Source of the DNA: AP-15 sp963775875 | GTDB taxonomy: Bacteria; Pseudomonadota; Alphaproteobacteria; ATCC43930; CGMCC-115725 | Direction of reading: 5' to 3' | Assembly (NCBI GenBank): GCA_963775875.1 | Contig: CAVZKP010000029.1 | Location: 1 to 64,000 of the forward strand | Length of the DNA stretch: 64,000 bases | Part shown: piece by piece, positions 52,942-61,829 of the stretch | Numbering within the stretch: position 1 is the first letter of the stretch | How the letters are laid out: each line of letters opens with the position of its first letter | Notes under the pieces: generated by a model | What the model saw: only the letters and a program-made list of their open reading frames with translations | Databases searched by the model: none | Told to the model about the DNA's origin: nothing | Program-made: the position numbers and the translations under genes

Positions 52942-54703
52942 ATGCGGATATTATGGCGAAGTGCGGTATTGGGCGCGGGGCTGCTGGCGGCTTCGGCCGG
53001 TCCGCAGGTTTACGCCGACGAGGGCGGCGATTTCGGCGGGCACGGCATCCGGCGGGTGCTGCTGATCAGCATCGACGGCATGCATGCGGTCGATTTCGCG
53101 AATTGCACGAGCGGGCTCGCCGGCGTCAATGGCGGCAGCCTCCTACTGTCCTAACCTCGCAGCACTCGGCGAGACCGGCACCACCTACACCGACACGTCC
53201 ACCTCCAAGCCGTCCGACTCGTTCCCCGGATTGATGGCGCTGGTGACCGGCGGCTCGCCGCGCACGGTGGGCGCGTTCTACGACGTCGCCTACGACCGCT
53301 CGCTCGATCCGCCGGCGACGACGACCGGCAACGGCGTTGCCGGAGCGCCGGACCTGTGCACGCCCGCCGCGGCACCGCCAACTGGTACGAGGACCGAGTT
53401 CGACGAGGGCATCGATATCGACCAGACCCAGCTAAACGGGGGAGCGCCTGCCGGCGTGGACGGCGGCATCGCGTCGATCGATCCGAGCCGACTCGAACGC
53501 GATCCGGCGCATGGCTGCGCTCCGGTCTACCCGTGGAACTTCATTCGTACGAACACGATTTTTGGCGTGGTGCATGCCGCGGGCGGCTACACCGCTTGGT
53601 CGGACAAGCACCCGGCCTACTCGGCGGTCTCCGGCCCCGGAAACGGGAAGAACGTGGACGATTATTACGCGCCCGAAATCAACTCGATCCGTGATAGCGC
53701 TGCGCCGGCGTGCCCAACTGCAATCCGATCCCGGACCAGACCGCAGTAATCCAGGCTCGTGGACCGACAGCTTTGCCAACATCCAGTGCTACGACAGCCT
53801 GAAGGTGCAGGCGATCGTCAACGAGATCGACGGCCGGAACCATAGCGGCGCGAAGCGGCGGCCGGTTCCGAACGTCTTCGGGATGAATTTCCAGGCGGTC
53901 AGCGTCGGGCAGAAGCTGATCGAAAAGACGCATCGGCGTAGCCGGTGGCTATCTGGACAATATCGGCACCCCGAGCCCGGCGCTGCTCGGCGAGATCGAG
54001 TTCGCCGACAGCTCGATCGGCAAAATGGTCACCGCGCTCAAAAAGCGCGGGCTCTATCGATCGACGCTGATCATCATCTCGGCCAAGCATGGCCAGAGCC
54101 CGATCGACTCGGCTCGGTATCTGGGCATATCGACCAGCTCCTGGCGACCCGATCACGACCTCGCCGGCGACCATCCTGGCAAACCTGCTGCCATTTTCCG
54201 AATCCCCGGCCAACCCAACCGGGATCGGCCCGACCGAGGACGATGTTTCGCTGCTCTGGCTGACGGATTCGACGCAGACCGCGAATGCGGTGCAGATGTT
54301 GGAAAGTCAGTCGCCTGCGACCAACAACATCGCCGGCATCGGCGAGATTTTCTCTGGACCAGGGATCGGCCAGTTGTTCAACCTGCCGGGACTGCCGCCG
54401 AACGGCGATCCGCGCACACCGGACATCATCGTCACCCCGAATATCGGCGTCACCTACTCCGGAAGCGGCAAGAAGCTCGCCGAACATGGCGGCTTCGCCC
54501 ATGACGACACCAACGTAATGATGTTGGTCTCCAATCCGTCGATGTCTCCCTGGACGGTGACCAGCCCGGTCGAGACCTACCAGATCGCGCCGACCATCCT
54601 GGCGGCGCTCGGCCTCGATCCCGACAAGCTGACCGCGGTCCAGAAAGAAGGCACGCAGGTCCTGCCCGGCCTCGGGCTCGACAGCGGACACTCGCATTTC
54701 TGA
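52942..54703 (+). pseudogene. Broken alkaline-phosphatase-family phosphodiesterase (exported)
   Basis: Pieces of one exported protein of the nucleotide pyrophosphatase/phosphodiesterase group are spread over all three frames. ATG 52942 (after AGGAG) begins a signal peptide (LWRSAVLGAGLLAASAGPQ) and the metal-site strand VLLISIDGMHAVDF. The frame shifts near 53133 to CPNLAALGETGTTYTD and SDSFPGLMALVTGG, where the threonine nucleophile region lies. It shifts again twice around 53700-53760, near 53935 (to GGYLDNIGTPSPALLGEIE) and near 54120-54170 (to ILANLLPFSESPANPTG). The end, SPVETYQIAPTILAALGLDP, is intact. At least five indels are required, so loss of function is likely. It lies between rsmA and gmk, next to the duplicated rsmA end. 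Confidence 0.85.
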
Positions 54704-54719
54704 CCGAAAACCAAGCTGA

Positions 54720-54748
54720 GGGGCACCCCCGCGTTACGGGGATGCCCC
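54720..54748. terminator. Strong hairpin between convergent phosphodiesterase pseudogene and gmk
   Basis: GGGGCA-C-CCCCG (54720-54731) pairs with CGGGG-A-TGCCCC (54737-54748): eleven base pairs with one internal mismatch and a five-base loop CGTTA. It sits between two convergent genes and is followed by ATTTCCC on the plus strand. Probable factor-independent or two-way terminator. Confidence 0.65.
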
Positions 54749-54761
54749 ATTTCCCTGTAGA

Positions 54762-55397
54762 TCAGGCCCCGCGCAGGCTGGCGACGAATTCGGCGAGGCC
54801 GGGCTGGCGGTCGCGGCGCAGCCTTTCGGCGGTGAGGATGGCGCGGGCCTGGACGAGGCTGTCCTCGACCGTGTTGTTGACGATCACATAGTCGTATTCG
54901 GACCAGTGGCTCAGTTCCTCGGCCGATTTCGCCATTCGTGCGGCGACGATCGAATCGCTGTCCTGGGCCCGCGCGCGCAGCCGTTGTTCGAGTGCGGCGA
55001 CGCTCGGCGGCAGGACAAACACCGCGACCAGGTCCGGCCGCACCTTTTCGGCCAGCTGCTGGGTTCCCTGCCAGTCGAGATCGCCGACGATGTCACGCCC
55101 GGCGGCCAGCGCCTCTTCGATCGGCCGGCGCGGCGTGCCGTAGCAATGGCCGAAGACGCGCGCATGCTCCAAGAATTCGCCCCCGGCGACCATTTCGTCG
55201 AAGCGGGGCTGGTCGATAAACCGGTAGTCGCGGCCGTCAACCTCGCCCGGCCGCTGCGCGCGGGTGGTCACCGAAACCGACAGGGTGAGGCTCGGATCGT
55301 CGTCGACGAGCCGGCGGGTGATCGTCGTCTTGCCCGCGCCGGAGGGCGAGGAAAGGACGAGCAGCAGCCCGCGCCGCCGGATCGGTGCCGCGCTCAT
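54762..55397 (-). CDS. gmk: Guanylate kinase
   Basis: Phosphorylates GMP to GDP with ATP. From ATG 55397 it has 211 residues: P-loop SSPSGAGKTT (residues 17-25), SVTTRAQRPGEVDGRDYRF for GMP binding, and NNTVEDSL near the end. The longer upstream frame overlaps yicC and is not conserved. The ATG overlaps the yicC stop by four bases (55394-55397), so it is the last gene of the fabD-to-gmk minus-strand run. Confidence 0.97.
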   Translation of the reverse strand: MSAAPIRRRGLLLVLSSPSGAGKTTITRRLVDDDPSLTLSVSVTTRAQRPGEVDGRDYRFIDQPRFDEMVAGGEFLEHARVFGHCYGTPRRPIEEALAAGRDIVGDLDWQGTQQLAEKVRPDLVAVFVLPPSVAALEQRLRARAQDSDSIVAARMAKSAEELSHWSEYDYVIVNNTVEDSLVQARAILTAERLRRDRQPGLAEFVASLRGA

Positions 55398-56260
55398 TCG
55401 ATGTTCTGCACCTGCTCGCGGAACTGCTCGACCACCGCCTTGAGCGCCAGCCCGGTGCGGGTCAGCTCGATATCGGCCGATTTCGAGCACAGGGTGTTGG
55501 CCTCGCGGTTCAGCTCCTGGCAGAGAAAATCAAGGCGCCGGCCGACCGCCTCACCCTCTTGCAATAATTCCCCGGCCTGCTCGAGATGGGCGCGCAGCCG
55601 CTCCAACTCCTCGCGGATGTCCGAGCGCGCGGCGAGCAGCGCCACCTCCTGGGCGACCCGCTCCTCGGGCATCCCCGGCGTCAGATCGGCGAGGCTTGCC
55701 AGCACCATGCGCAATCGCTCGCGGATCGCCGCCGGCTGAGCCGCCGCACCGGTTGCGGCCGCGGCGACCAGCGCCGCCATCTCGTCGAGCTGGGCGCGCA
55801 GCAGCGCGGCGATGCGCACCCCCTCCTCGGTGCGGGCCACCGCGAGCTGGTCGAGGGCCGCAATCCAGCCGGCCAGCACGGCGCGCCGCCGCGCCTCGAC
55901 CACCGCCTCCTCCTCGTCCTCGACGGTCTCGACGACGCCGCGCAAGGCCAGCAGCCCGTCGAGCCGCGCCGGTGCGGCTTCGATCTCGCCGCTCAGTTGA
56001 TTGATCAGGGCGACGAGCTGGGACAGCGCCTCGCGGTTGACCCGCAGCACCGGCGCGGTGGTCCGGGTGATCGAGAGGCCGGCCGAAAAATTGCCGCGGC
56101 GAAACCGCTGCGCCAGCGCCGCGCGCAATTCGGGCTCCAGCGCGTCGAAGCCGGGGCCGAGCCGCAGCCGCAGATCGAGGGCGCGGCCGTTGACGCTCTT
56201 GACCTCCCATACCCAGGAGATCCCGGGCGCCTCGCCCTGCGTCCGGGCGAACCCGGTCAT
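55394..56260 (-). CDS. yicC: YicC-family endoribonuclease
   Basis: YicC-type proteins are endoribonucleases tied to stress and sRNA turnover in E. coli. The 288-residue protein starts with MTGFARTQGE, has SVNGRALDLRLRLGPGFDALE, and ends with the conserved block RRLDFLCQELNREANTLCSKS followed by the VEQFREQVQNIE tail. ATG 56260 is used because the MTGFAR start is invariant; GTG 56269 is a three-residue extension. Between mltG and gmk it keeps the standard alphaproteobacterial order. Confidence 0.93.
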   Translation of the reverse strand: MTGFARTQGEAPGISWVWEVKSVNGRALDLRLRLGPGFDALEPELRAALAQRFRRGNFSAGLSITRTTAPVLRVNREALSQLVALINQLSGEIEAAPARLDGLLALRGVVETVEDEEEAVVEARRRAVLAGWIAALDQLAVARTEEGVRIAALLRAQLDEMAALVAAAATGAAAQPAAIRERLRMVLASLADLTPGMPEERVAQEVALLAARSDIREELERLRAHLEQAGELLQEGEAVGRRLDFLCQELNREANTLCSKSADIELTRTGLALKAVVEQFREQVQNIE

Positions 56261-56357
56261 GCTGGCCACGCCCACGCCGTCACACTCCCCCGGTTGTCGA
56301 TCCGGCGTTATAGCGGTCCCTCCCGTGGCGCGCCACCAGCGCCGCGCGGCCGTCGCC

Positions 56358-57374
56358 TCAGCGGGCGGGGGCCGGCGGCGGGTCGGCGGCGACCGCGGCG
56401 CTGCGGCGATACTGGGCGACGTTGCGGTTGTGCTCGGCCAGGGTCTCGGCAAAGACGTGCCCGCCCGATCCATCGGCGACGAAATAGAGGTCGTCGGTCG
56501 GGGTCGGCCGGGCAGCGGCGCGCAGTGCCGCCATTCCCGGATTGTCGATCGGGCCGGGCGGCAGCCCCTTCTCGACATAGGTGTTGTAGGGCGAGGCGAG
56601 CGCCAGATCGGCGCGGGTCAGCGGGCGGTCGATTTTCTGCGCGCCGTCGTCGCTCAACGCATAGAGCACGGTCGGGTCCGATTGCAGGCGCATGCCGAGG
56701 CGCAGCCGATTGACGAAGACCGCGGCGATCAACGCCCGCTCATCGGCGCGCTTGGCTTCCCGCTCGACCAGCGAGGCGAGGATCAGCAGCTGTTCCGGGT
56801 TCGCCAGCGGCAGGTCGGGCCGCCGCTCGGCCCAGGCCGATTGCAACGCGCGCGCCATCGCCTGCTGCATCCGACCGAGCAATGCCTGGCGGGTGTTGCC
56901 GTAGCTGTAGATGTAGGTGTCCGGCATCAGCGCGCCTTCGGGCGGCAGCTTGCCGATGTCGCCGTCGAGGGCCGGGGCCGCCCGCACCAGCGCCACGATT
57001 TGCGCGCTGGTCAGACCTTCGGGAATGGTCAGCCGGTGCCTGACGGTTTTGCCGCTGGCGAGGATGCCGGCCGCGTCGAGGGCGCTGGTCCCGGCCGGGA
57101 ACGCGTATTCCCCGGCCAACAGCGCCCCACCCTTGCCGGCGAGCGTGGCTCCGACCTCGAACGGCAGCTGGTGCCGGATCACCCCCTGCTGCGCCAGCAG
57201 CGCGGCGATTTCGCCGAGGCCGGTGCGCGGCGGGATCACCACCGTGCGGGCCTGGGTCAGCGGGCCCGGGCCGGTCACGTCGCGGTAGAGCCACCAGCCG
57301 GCCCCGCCGGCCGCCGCGAGGATCGCCGAAACGGCCAGCAGCGCCCAGCCGAACAGACGAAGCATGCCGCGCAT
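56358..57374 (-). CDS. mltG: Endolytic murein transglycosylase MltG
   Basis: Cuts nascent peptidoglycan strands and sets their length. The 338-residue protein has an N-terminal membrane anchor (LRLFGWALLAVSAILAAAGG), a LysM-like subdomain and the catalytic domain with E204 in LASLVEREA, plus SDPTVLYAL and ASPYNTYVEKGLPPGPI. It lies 38 bases downstream of fabF, 97 bases before yicC, on the same strand. Confidence 0.95.
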   Translation of the reverse strand: MRGMLRLFGWALLAVSAILAAAGGAGWWLYRDVTGPGPLTQARTVVIPPRTGLGEIAALLAQQGVIRHQLPFEVGATLAGKGGALLAGEYAFPAGTSALDAAGILASGKTVRHRLTIPEGLTSAQIVALVRAAPALDGDIGKLPPEGALMPDTYIYSYGNTRQALLGRMQQAMARALQSAWAERRPDLPLANPEQLLILASLVEREAKRADERALIAAVFVNRLRLGMRLQSDPTVLYALSDDGAQKIDRPLTRADLALASPYNTYVEKGLPPGPIDNPGMAALRAAARPTPTDDLYFVADGSGGHVFAETLAEHNRNVAQYRRSAAVAADPPPAPAR

Positions 57375-57412
57375 GGTTCAGAAATCCAGGACGTGCCGGC
57401 TGGATCGGCCGC

Positions 57413-58675
57413 TTACGGCGGACCGGTAAACACCAGAGACGCGTTGGTGCCGCCGAACCCGAAAGAATTCGTCAGCACATAGCTGACCCGGCGCTCCTTG
57501 GCCTGGTTCGGAACCAGGTCGATGTCGCAGGACGGCGACGGGTTGTCGAGGTTCAAGGTCGGCGGGACCACCCCGTCGCGCATGGCGAGGATCGAAAAGA
57601 TCGCTTCGACGCTGCCGGCGGCGCCGAGCAGGTGTCCGATCGCCGATTTGGTCGACGACATCGACAGTTCGTAGGCGTGGCGGCCGAATAGCCGCTTGAC
57701 CGCGCCCAATTCAATTTCGTCGCCGAGCGGGGTCGATGTGCCATGCGCGTTGATGTAGTCGATCTGTTCCGCGGCGATGCCGGCGCGGCGCAACGCGTTG
57801 CGCATCGAGCGAAAGGCGCCGTTGCCGTCCTCGGCCGGCGCAGTCAGGTGAAAGGCGTCGCCCGACATGCCGTAGCCGATCACCTCGGCATAGATCCGGG
57901 CGTCACGCCGCCGGGCGTGCTCGAGCTCTTCGAGCACCAGAATCCCGGCGCCCTCGCCCATCACGAAACCGTCGCGGGCCTGGTCCCACGGCCGCGAGGC
58001 GCGCGGCGGATCGTCGTTGAACCCGGTCGACAGGGCCCGCGCCGCGGCAAATCCGGCGAGACCGAGCCGGCAGATCGCCGCTTCGGTGCCGCCGCACACC
58101 ATCACATCGGCATCGTCGAGCATGATCAGCCGGGCAGCGTCGCCGATCGCGTGCGCCCCGGTCGAGCAGGCCGTCACCACCGCATGGTTCGGCCCGCAAA
58201 AGCCATAGCGGATCGAGACGTGACCGGAGGCGAGGTTGATCAGATTGGCCGGTATGAAAAACGGCGACAGACGGCGCGGGCCGCGCTCGTGCAGGGTCAG
58301 CGCGCCCTCGGTGATGCCAGAGAGGCCGCCGATGCCGGAGCCGATCATGACACCGGTGCGCTCGCGCTCGTATTCGTCGTCCGGCGTCCAACCGGCATCC
58401 TCGACCGCCTGCGCGGCCGCGGCCAACGCGTAGACGATAAAGCCGTCCATCTTGCGCTGGTCTTTGGGCGGCACCCAGTCATCGACGTTGAACAGCCCGG
58501 ACGCGGTCTCGCCGCGCGGCACCTGGGCGGCGATCCGCGCCGGCAGATCGGAAACGTCGAAAGACTGGATCGCGCTCACCCCCGAAGCGCCACCGATCAG
58601 CCGCTGCCAATTTCGCTCAAGGCCGATGCCGAGGGGCGTCACCAGCCCCATGCCGGTTACGACGGCGCGTCGCAT
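57413..58675 (-). CDS. fabF: Beta-ketoacyl-ACP synthase II FabF
   Basis: Condenses malonyl-ACP with acyl-ACP during fatty-acid elongation. The 420-residue protein has the catalytic triad C170 (VTACSTGAH), H311 (NAHGTSTPLGD) and H348 (SAIGHLLGAAG), the FabF order. It begins at ATG 58675 and follows acpP after 86 bases; mltG follows. Part of the fabD-fabG-acpP-fabF cluster. Confidence 0.97.
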   Translation of the reverse strand: MRRAVVTGMGLVTPLGIGLERNWQRLIGGASGVSAIQSFDVSDLPARIAAQVPRGETASGLFNVDDWVPPKDQRKMDGFIVYALAAAAQAVEDAGWTPDDEYERERTGVMIGSGIGGLSGITEGALTLHERGPRRLSPFFIPANLINLASGHVSIRYGFCGPNHAVVTACSTGAHAIGDAARLIMLDDADVMVCGGTEAAICRLGLAGFAAARALSTGFNDDPPRASRPWDQARDGFVMGEGAGILVLEELEHARRRDARIYAEVIGYGMSGDAFHLTAPAEDGNGAFRSMRNALRRAGIAAEQIDYINAHGTSTPLGDEIELGAVKRLFGRHAYELSMSSTKSAIGHLLGAAGSVEAIFSILAMRDGVVPPTLNLDNPSPSCDIDLVPNQAKERRVSYVLTNSFGFGGTNASLVFTGPP

Positions 58676-58761
58676 CCCGTTCTCACGGACGGCCGGACGG
58701 TCGAGGGATCACGGGCGGGAGCCTCTCGCAGGATTTGGCAAAGGCGGGGCGAGGTAACGGT

Positions 58762-58995
58762 TCAACTGTGCGATTCGATAAAGCTGACCGCATCCTTGAC
58801 CGTGACGATCTTTTCCGCCGCATCATCCGGGATCTCGCAACCGAATTCCTCTTCGAAAGCCATTACGAGTTCGACCGTGTCGAGGCTGTCGGCGCCGAGA
58901 TCGTCGATAAAGCTGGCGTTCTCGGTCACCTTCAATTCATCGACGCCCAAATGTTCGACGACGATCTTTTTGACCCGCTCGGCGACATCGCTCAT
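58762..58995 (-). CDS. acpP: Acyl carrier protein
   Basis: Carries growing acyl chains on a 4'-phosphopantetheine attached to S37 in LGADSLDTVE. The 77-residue acidic protein starts MSDVAERVKKIVVEHLGVD. ATG 58995 is preceded by GGGGGAAGAA; the upstream extension (to 59040) is not conserved. It is separated from fabG by 168 bases with a candidate promoter, in agreement with the high separate expression of acpP in other bacteria. Confidence 0.97.
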   Translation of the reverse strand: MSDVAERVKKIVVEHLGVDELKVTENASFIDDLGADSLDTVELVMAFEEEFGCEIPDDAAEKIVTVKDAVSFIESHS

Positions 58996-59063
58996 CCGTT
59001 CTTCCCCCTCAGTGGCTGGCTGAAATTGGGCTCGATACACAAATACGGGCGCCGTCCGCGGTC

Positions 59064-59092
59064 ATAGTGTCGCCGTCGAGGGCCACGATCAA
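59064..59092 (-). promoter_or_regulatory. Candidate acpP promoter
   Basis: On the minus strand, TTGATC (59092-59087), 17 bases, CACTAT (59069-59064), about 70 bases before the acpP start. The -10 match is weak, but the gap is the natural place for an independent acpP promoter. Confidence 0.3.
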
Positions 59093-59163
59093 GGCGCGGG
59101 TCACATAACATGGATTCCCCAACCGTGCCAATTCGGCTGAACCGGGCTGCCGGACGCGCGATG

Positions 59164-59907
59164 CTATAGCATGGCCATGCCGCCGTTGACGTGCAAGGTT
59201 TGGCCGGTGACGTAGGCGGCCTCGGCGCTAGCCAGATAGACGATCGCGGCGGCGACGTCCTCGGACGTACCGAACCGGCCGGCGGGAATCGCCGCGCCGA
59301 GGCGGGCGCGCTGATCCGCGGTCAGCTTGTCGGTCATCGCCGTCGCGATCAGGCCCGGGGCGACGCAGTTGACGGTGACGCCGCGGCCCGCAACTTCGGC
59401 CGCGATCGATTTCGACATGCCGATGATCCCCGCCTTGGCCGCGGCATAATTCGCCTGGCCGGGGTTGCCGGTGACGCCGACGATCGAGGTCACCGCGATG
59501 ATCCGGCCGTGCCGCCGCCGCACCATGCCACGCAGCACTGCGCGGGTGAGGCGAAAGGCAGCGGTCAGATCCACCTCGAGCACCGCCTGCCAATCCGCAT
59601 CGGTCATCCGCAAGGCCAGCGCATCGCGGGTCAGGCCGGCGTTGTTGACCAGGATGTCGATATGGCCGAGCGCCGCCTCCGCTTGCTTGATCAGCTGGTC
59701 GCAGGCGTCCGGTTGGGCGAGATCGGCAAGCCCGACATGGGCGCCCTCAGCGAATTCGGCGGCGAGCGTCTGGAGCGCTGCGGCGCGCGTCCCGGCCAGC
59801 ATCAGCACCGCCCCCTGGGCGTGCAATGCCCGGGCGATGGCCCCGCCGATGCCGCCGGAGGCTCCGGTGACCAGTGCCGTGCGACCCGACAGATCGAACA
59901 TCGCCAT
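59164..59907 (-). CDS. fabG: 3-oxoacyl-ACP reductase FabG
   Basis: NADPH-dependent reductase of 3-ketoacyl-ACP. The 247-residue SDR protein has cofactor motif TGASGGIGGAIA, NNAG at the core strand, catalytic serine in AVTSIVG and Y-x3-K in YAAAKAG, ending HVNGGMAML. ATG 59907 or the second ATG at 59901 could be the start. It follows fabD by 21 bases on the same strand. Confidence 0.97.
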   Translation of the reverse strand: MAMFDLSGRTALVTGASGGIGGAIARALHAQGAVLMLAGTRAAALQTLAAEFAEGAHVGLADLAQPDACDQLIKQAEAALGHIDILVNNAGLTRDALALRMTDADWQAVLEVDLTAAFRLTRAVLRGMVRRRHGRIIAVTSIVGVTGNPGQANYAAAKAGIIGMSKSIAAEVAGRGVTVNCVAPGLIATAMTDKLTADQRARLGAAIPAGRFGTSEDVAAAIVYLASAEAAYVTGQTLHVNGGMAML

Positions 59908-59928
59908 AGCCGTTCGACCAATCCGTCT

Positions 59929-60885
59929 CTAGAGGTCTTCGATCAGGGCCCCGACCTCGGCGGGGGTGCCGACGGAACGCGCCGCGAGCGCCGGCGCGAT
60001 GCGCTTGACGAGCCCGGCGAGCACCCGCCCGGCGCCAATCTCGACGATCTCCTCGACCCCGGAGGCGGCCAGGAACAGCACGCTCTCGCGCCACCGCACC
60101 ATCGCCGTCACCTGCTCGACCAGCAGGCGCCTGATCGCGTCGGGATTGGCGACCGCGCTTGCCGAGACATTGGCGACGAGCGGCACCAGCGGCGGGCGCA
60201 GGGCCACCTTTTCGAGCGCCTCGGCCATCGCTGCGGCGGCCGGCATCAGTAGCGGCGAATGAAACGGCGCGCTGACCGCCAGCATGATCGAGCGGCGCGC
60301 ACCGCGCTCGCGGGCGATTGCGATCGCCCGTTCGACCGCGCCGCGATGGCCGCTGACCACGACCTGTCCCGGAGCGTTGTCGTTGGCCACCGCGCAGATC
60401 TCGTCGTGATCGAGCCCGGCGCGCGTCGCCTCGGCGGCAATGGCGCGCGCCACCGCGACCTCGAGCCCGATCAGCGCCGCCATCGCTCCCTCACCGACCG
60501 GCACCGCACGCTGCATCGCCTGTCCGCGTAATTTGAGCAGCCGCGCCGCGTCGCCAACCGAAAGCGCCCCGGCCGCGGCCAGCGCCGAATATTCGCCGAG
60601 CGAATGCCCGGCGACAAAGGCGACGTGCCGGCCGAAGTCGAGCCCGCCTTCGGCTTCGAGCACCCGGATCGCCGCGAGGCTCGCCGCCATCAGCGCCGGC
60701 TGGGCATTTTCGGTCAGCACCAGTTCGTTCTCCGGTCCCTCGAACATCAACCGCGAGAGAGGCTGCGACAGCGCGTCGTCGACCTCGTCGAAAAGGCGCC
60801 GCGCCGTCGGAAAGGCCCCGGCGAGGCCGCCTCCCATGCCGACCGCCTGCGAGCCCTGCCCCGGAAATACCAATGCACGCTTCAT
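59929..60885 (-). CDS. fabD: Malonyl-CoA:ACP transacylase FabD
   Basis: Loads malonyl groups onto ACP. From ATG 60885 the 318-residue protein starts MKRALVFPGQGSQAVGMG, with active serine S95 in AGHSLGEYSA and H209 in SAPFHSPLL. The upstream extension to 61044 lies in the rpsF promoter/leader region and is discarded. GGGGGAA lies upstream. It is the first gene of the fatty-acid cluster and is divergent from rpsF. Confidence 0.97.
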   Translation of the reverse strand: MKRALVFPGQGSQAVGMGGGLAGAFPTARRLFDEVDDALSQPLSRLMFEGPENELVLTENAQPALMAASLAAIRVLEAEGGLDFGRHVAFVAGHSLGEYSALAAAGALSVGDAARLLKLRGQAMQRAVPVGEGAMAALIGLEVAVARAIAAEATRAGLDHDEICAVANDNAPGQVVVSGHRGAVERAIAIARERGARRSIMLAVSAPFHSPLLMPAAAAMAEALEKVALRPPLVPLVANVSASAVANPDAIRRLLVEQVTAMVRWRESVLFLAASGVEEIVEIGAGRVLAGLVKRIAPALAARSVGTPAEVGALIEDL

Positions 60886-60943
60886 CGCCGACAATTCCCC
60901 CGTTCCCCCTCGCCGGTATCGACCTGAAACCGGCGGCCATATC

Positions 60944-60971
60944 TTGTTCCGCGGACCGGTTTCTGTATAGT
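60944..60971 (+). promoter_or_regulatory. Candidate promoter of the rpsF-rpsR-rplI operon
   Basis: TTGTTC (60944-60949), 16 bases, TATAGT (60966-60971; five of six -10 matches) followed by a GC-rich stretch. It predicts a leader of about 80 bases before rpsF, which contains two hairpins. Confidence 0.55.
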
Positions 60972-60986
60972 GCGCGGCTGGCCCTT

Positions 60987-61032
60987 GCCGGGATATACCG
61001 GCTCGGCCCGGCCGGCGCGCGCGCTCCGGGCC
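60987..61032 (+). promoter_or_regulatory. Structured 5' leader of rpsF, possible S6:S18 autoregulatory RNA
   Basis: Two hairpins can form in the leader: GCCGG-gatata-CCGGC (60987-61002) and GGCCCGG (61005-61011) with CCGGGCC (61026-61032) around a 14-base loop. In several bacteria the S6:S18 complex binds a hairpin in the rpsF leader that presents a CCG motif; the second hairpin has CCG in its loop beside the stem. The assignment rests on position and structure only. Confidence 0.35.
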
Positions 61033-61060
61033 ACCATCAGCCAAAAGGGATACGCTCTAT

Positions 61061-61522
61061 ATGCCTCTCTACGAGAATGTATTCATCGCCCGCCAGGATA
61101 TCTCCGGCGCGCAGGTCGATGCCCTCGCCGACGGCTTTGCCCAGCTGATCGCCGAAAATGGCGGCGAGATCAAGAAGCGGGAATATTGGGGCCTGCGCAA
61201 TCTGGCCTACCGCATGCGAAAAAACCGCAAGGGGCACTTCGTGCTGATGAACCTGTCGGCGCCGCCGCCGGCGATCGCCGAGCTTGAGCGCACCATGCGG
61301 ATCAATGAGGACGTACTGCGCTATCTGACCATCCGGGTCGAAGCGTTCGACGAGGGGCCATCGGCGATCATGCAGAATCGCGGCAGCCGCGAGGACCGCC
61401 CGCGGCGGGGTCCCGGCGACCGGGACCGGGAGCGTTATGGCGAGCCGCGCGACGGCGGCGAGCGGACCGAACGACCGGTGATCGTGCCCGAACGCGCGGT
61501 GGCCGAAGTGGTGGAGCCTTAA
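61061..61522 (+). CDS. rpsF: 30S ribosomal protein S6
   Basis: Binds S18 and 16S rRNA in the platform of the small subunit. The 153-residue protein opens MPLYENVFIARQDISGAQVD and has REYWGLRNLAYRMRKNRKGHF, the diagnostic S6 stretch. The C-terminal third (residues ~105-153) is an Arg/Asp/Glu-rich tail, longer than in E. coli but usual in Alphaproteobacteria. Its stop abuts the rpsR start directly. Confidence 0.97.
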   Translation: MPLYENVFIARQDISGAQVDALADGFAQLIAENGGEIKKREYWGLRNLAYRMRKNRKGHFVLMNLSAPPPAIAELERTMRINEDVLRYLTIRVEAFDEGPSAIMQNRGSREDRPRRGPGDRDRERYGEPRDGGERTERPVIVPERAVAEVVEP

Positions 61523-61789
61523 ATGGAAAGCCAGGGCGCGGGCGGACCGGGTCGCGGCGCCGCGACCCGCCGGCCGTTTTTCCGGCGCCGCAAATCGTGC
61601 CCGTTCTCGGGTCCGAACGCGCCCAAGATCGACTATAAGGACATCAAGCTGTTGCAGCGCTTTGTATCCGAGCGGGGCAAGATCGTGCCGAGCCGCATTA
61701 CCGCGGTCTCGACCAAGCGCCAGCGTGAGCTCGCCCAGGCGATCAAGCGGGCGCGGTTTCTGGGCCTCCTCCCCTATATGGTGAAATAG
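61523..61789 (+). CDS. rpsR: 30S ribosomal protein S18
   Basis: An 88-residue partner of S6. After a Gly/Arg-rich N-terminus it has FRRRKSCPFSG, DYKDIKLLQRFVSERGKI and SRITAVSTKRQRELAQAIKRAR, all conserved S18 features. The ATG follows the rpsF stop without a gap, so translation is coupled. Confidence 0.97.
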   Translation: MESQGAGGPGRGAATRRPFFRRRKSCPFSGPNAPKIDYKDIKLLQRFVSERGKIVPSRITAVSTKRQRELAQAIKRARFLGLLPYMVK

Positions 61790-61829
61790 GCGGCCAGGTC
61801 ACGCAGGTCGACGTGCGGCGGCAATTGTC

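Noticed and set aside
57743..59023. A 426-codon plus-strand frame
   Set aside because: Antisense to fabF and acpP, both certain genes.
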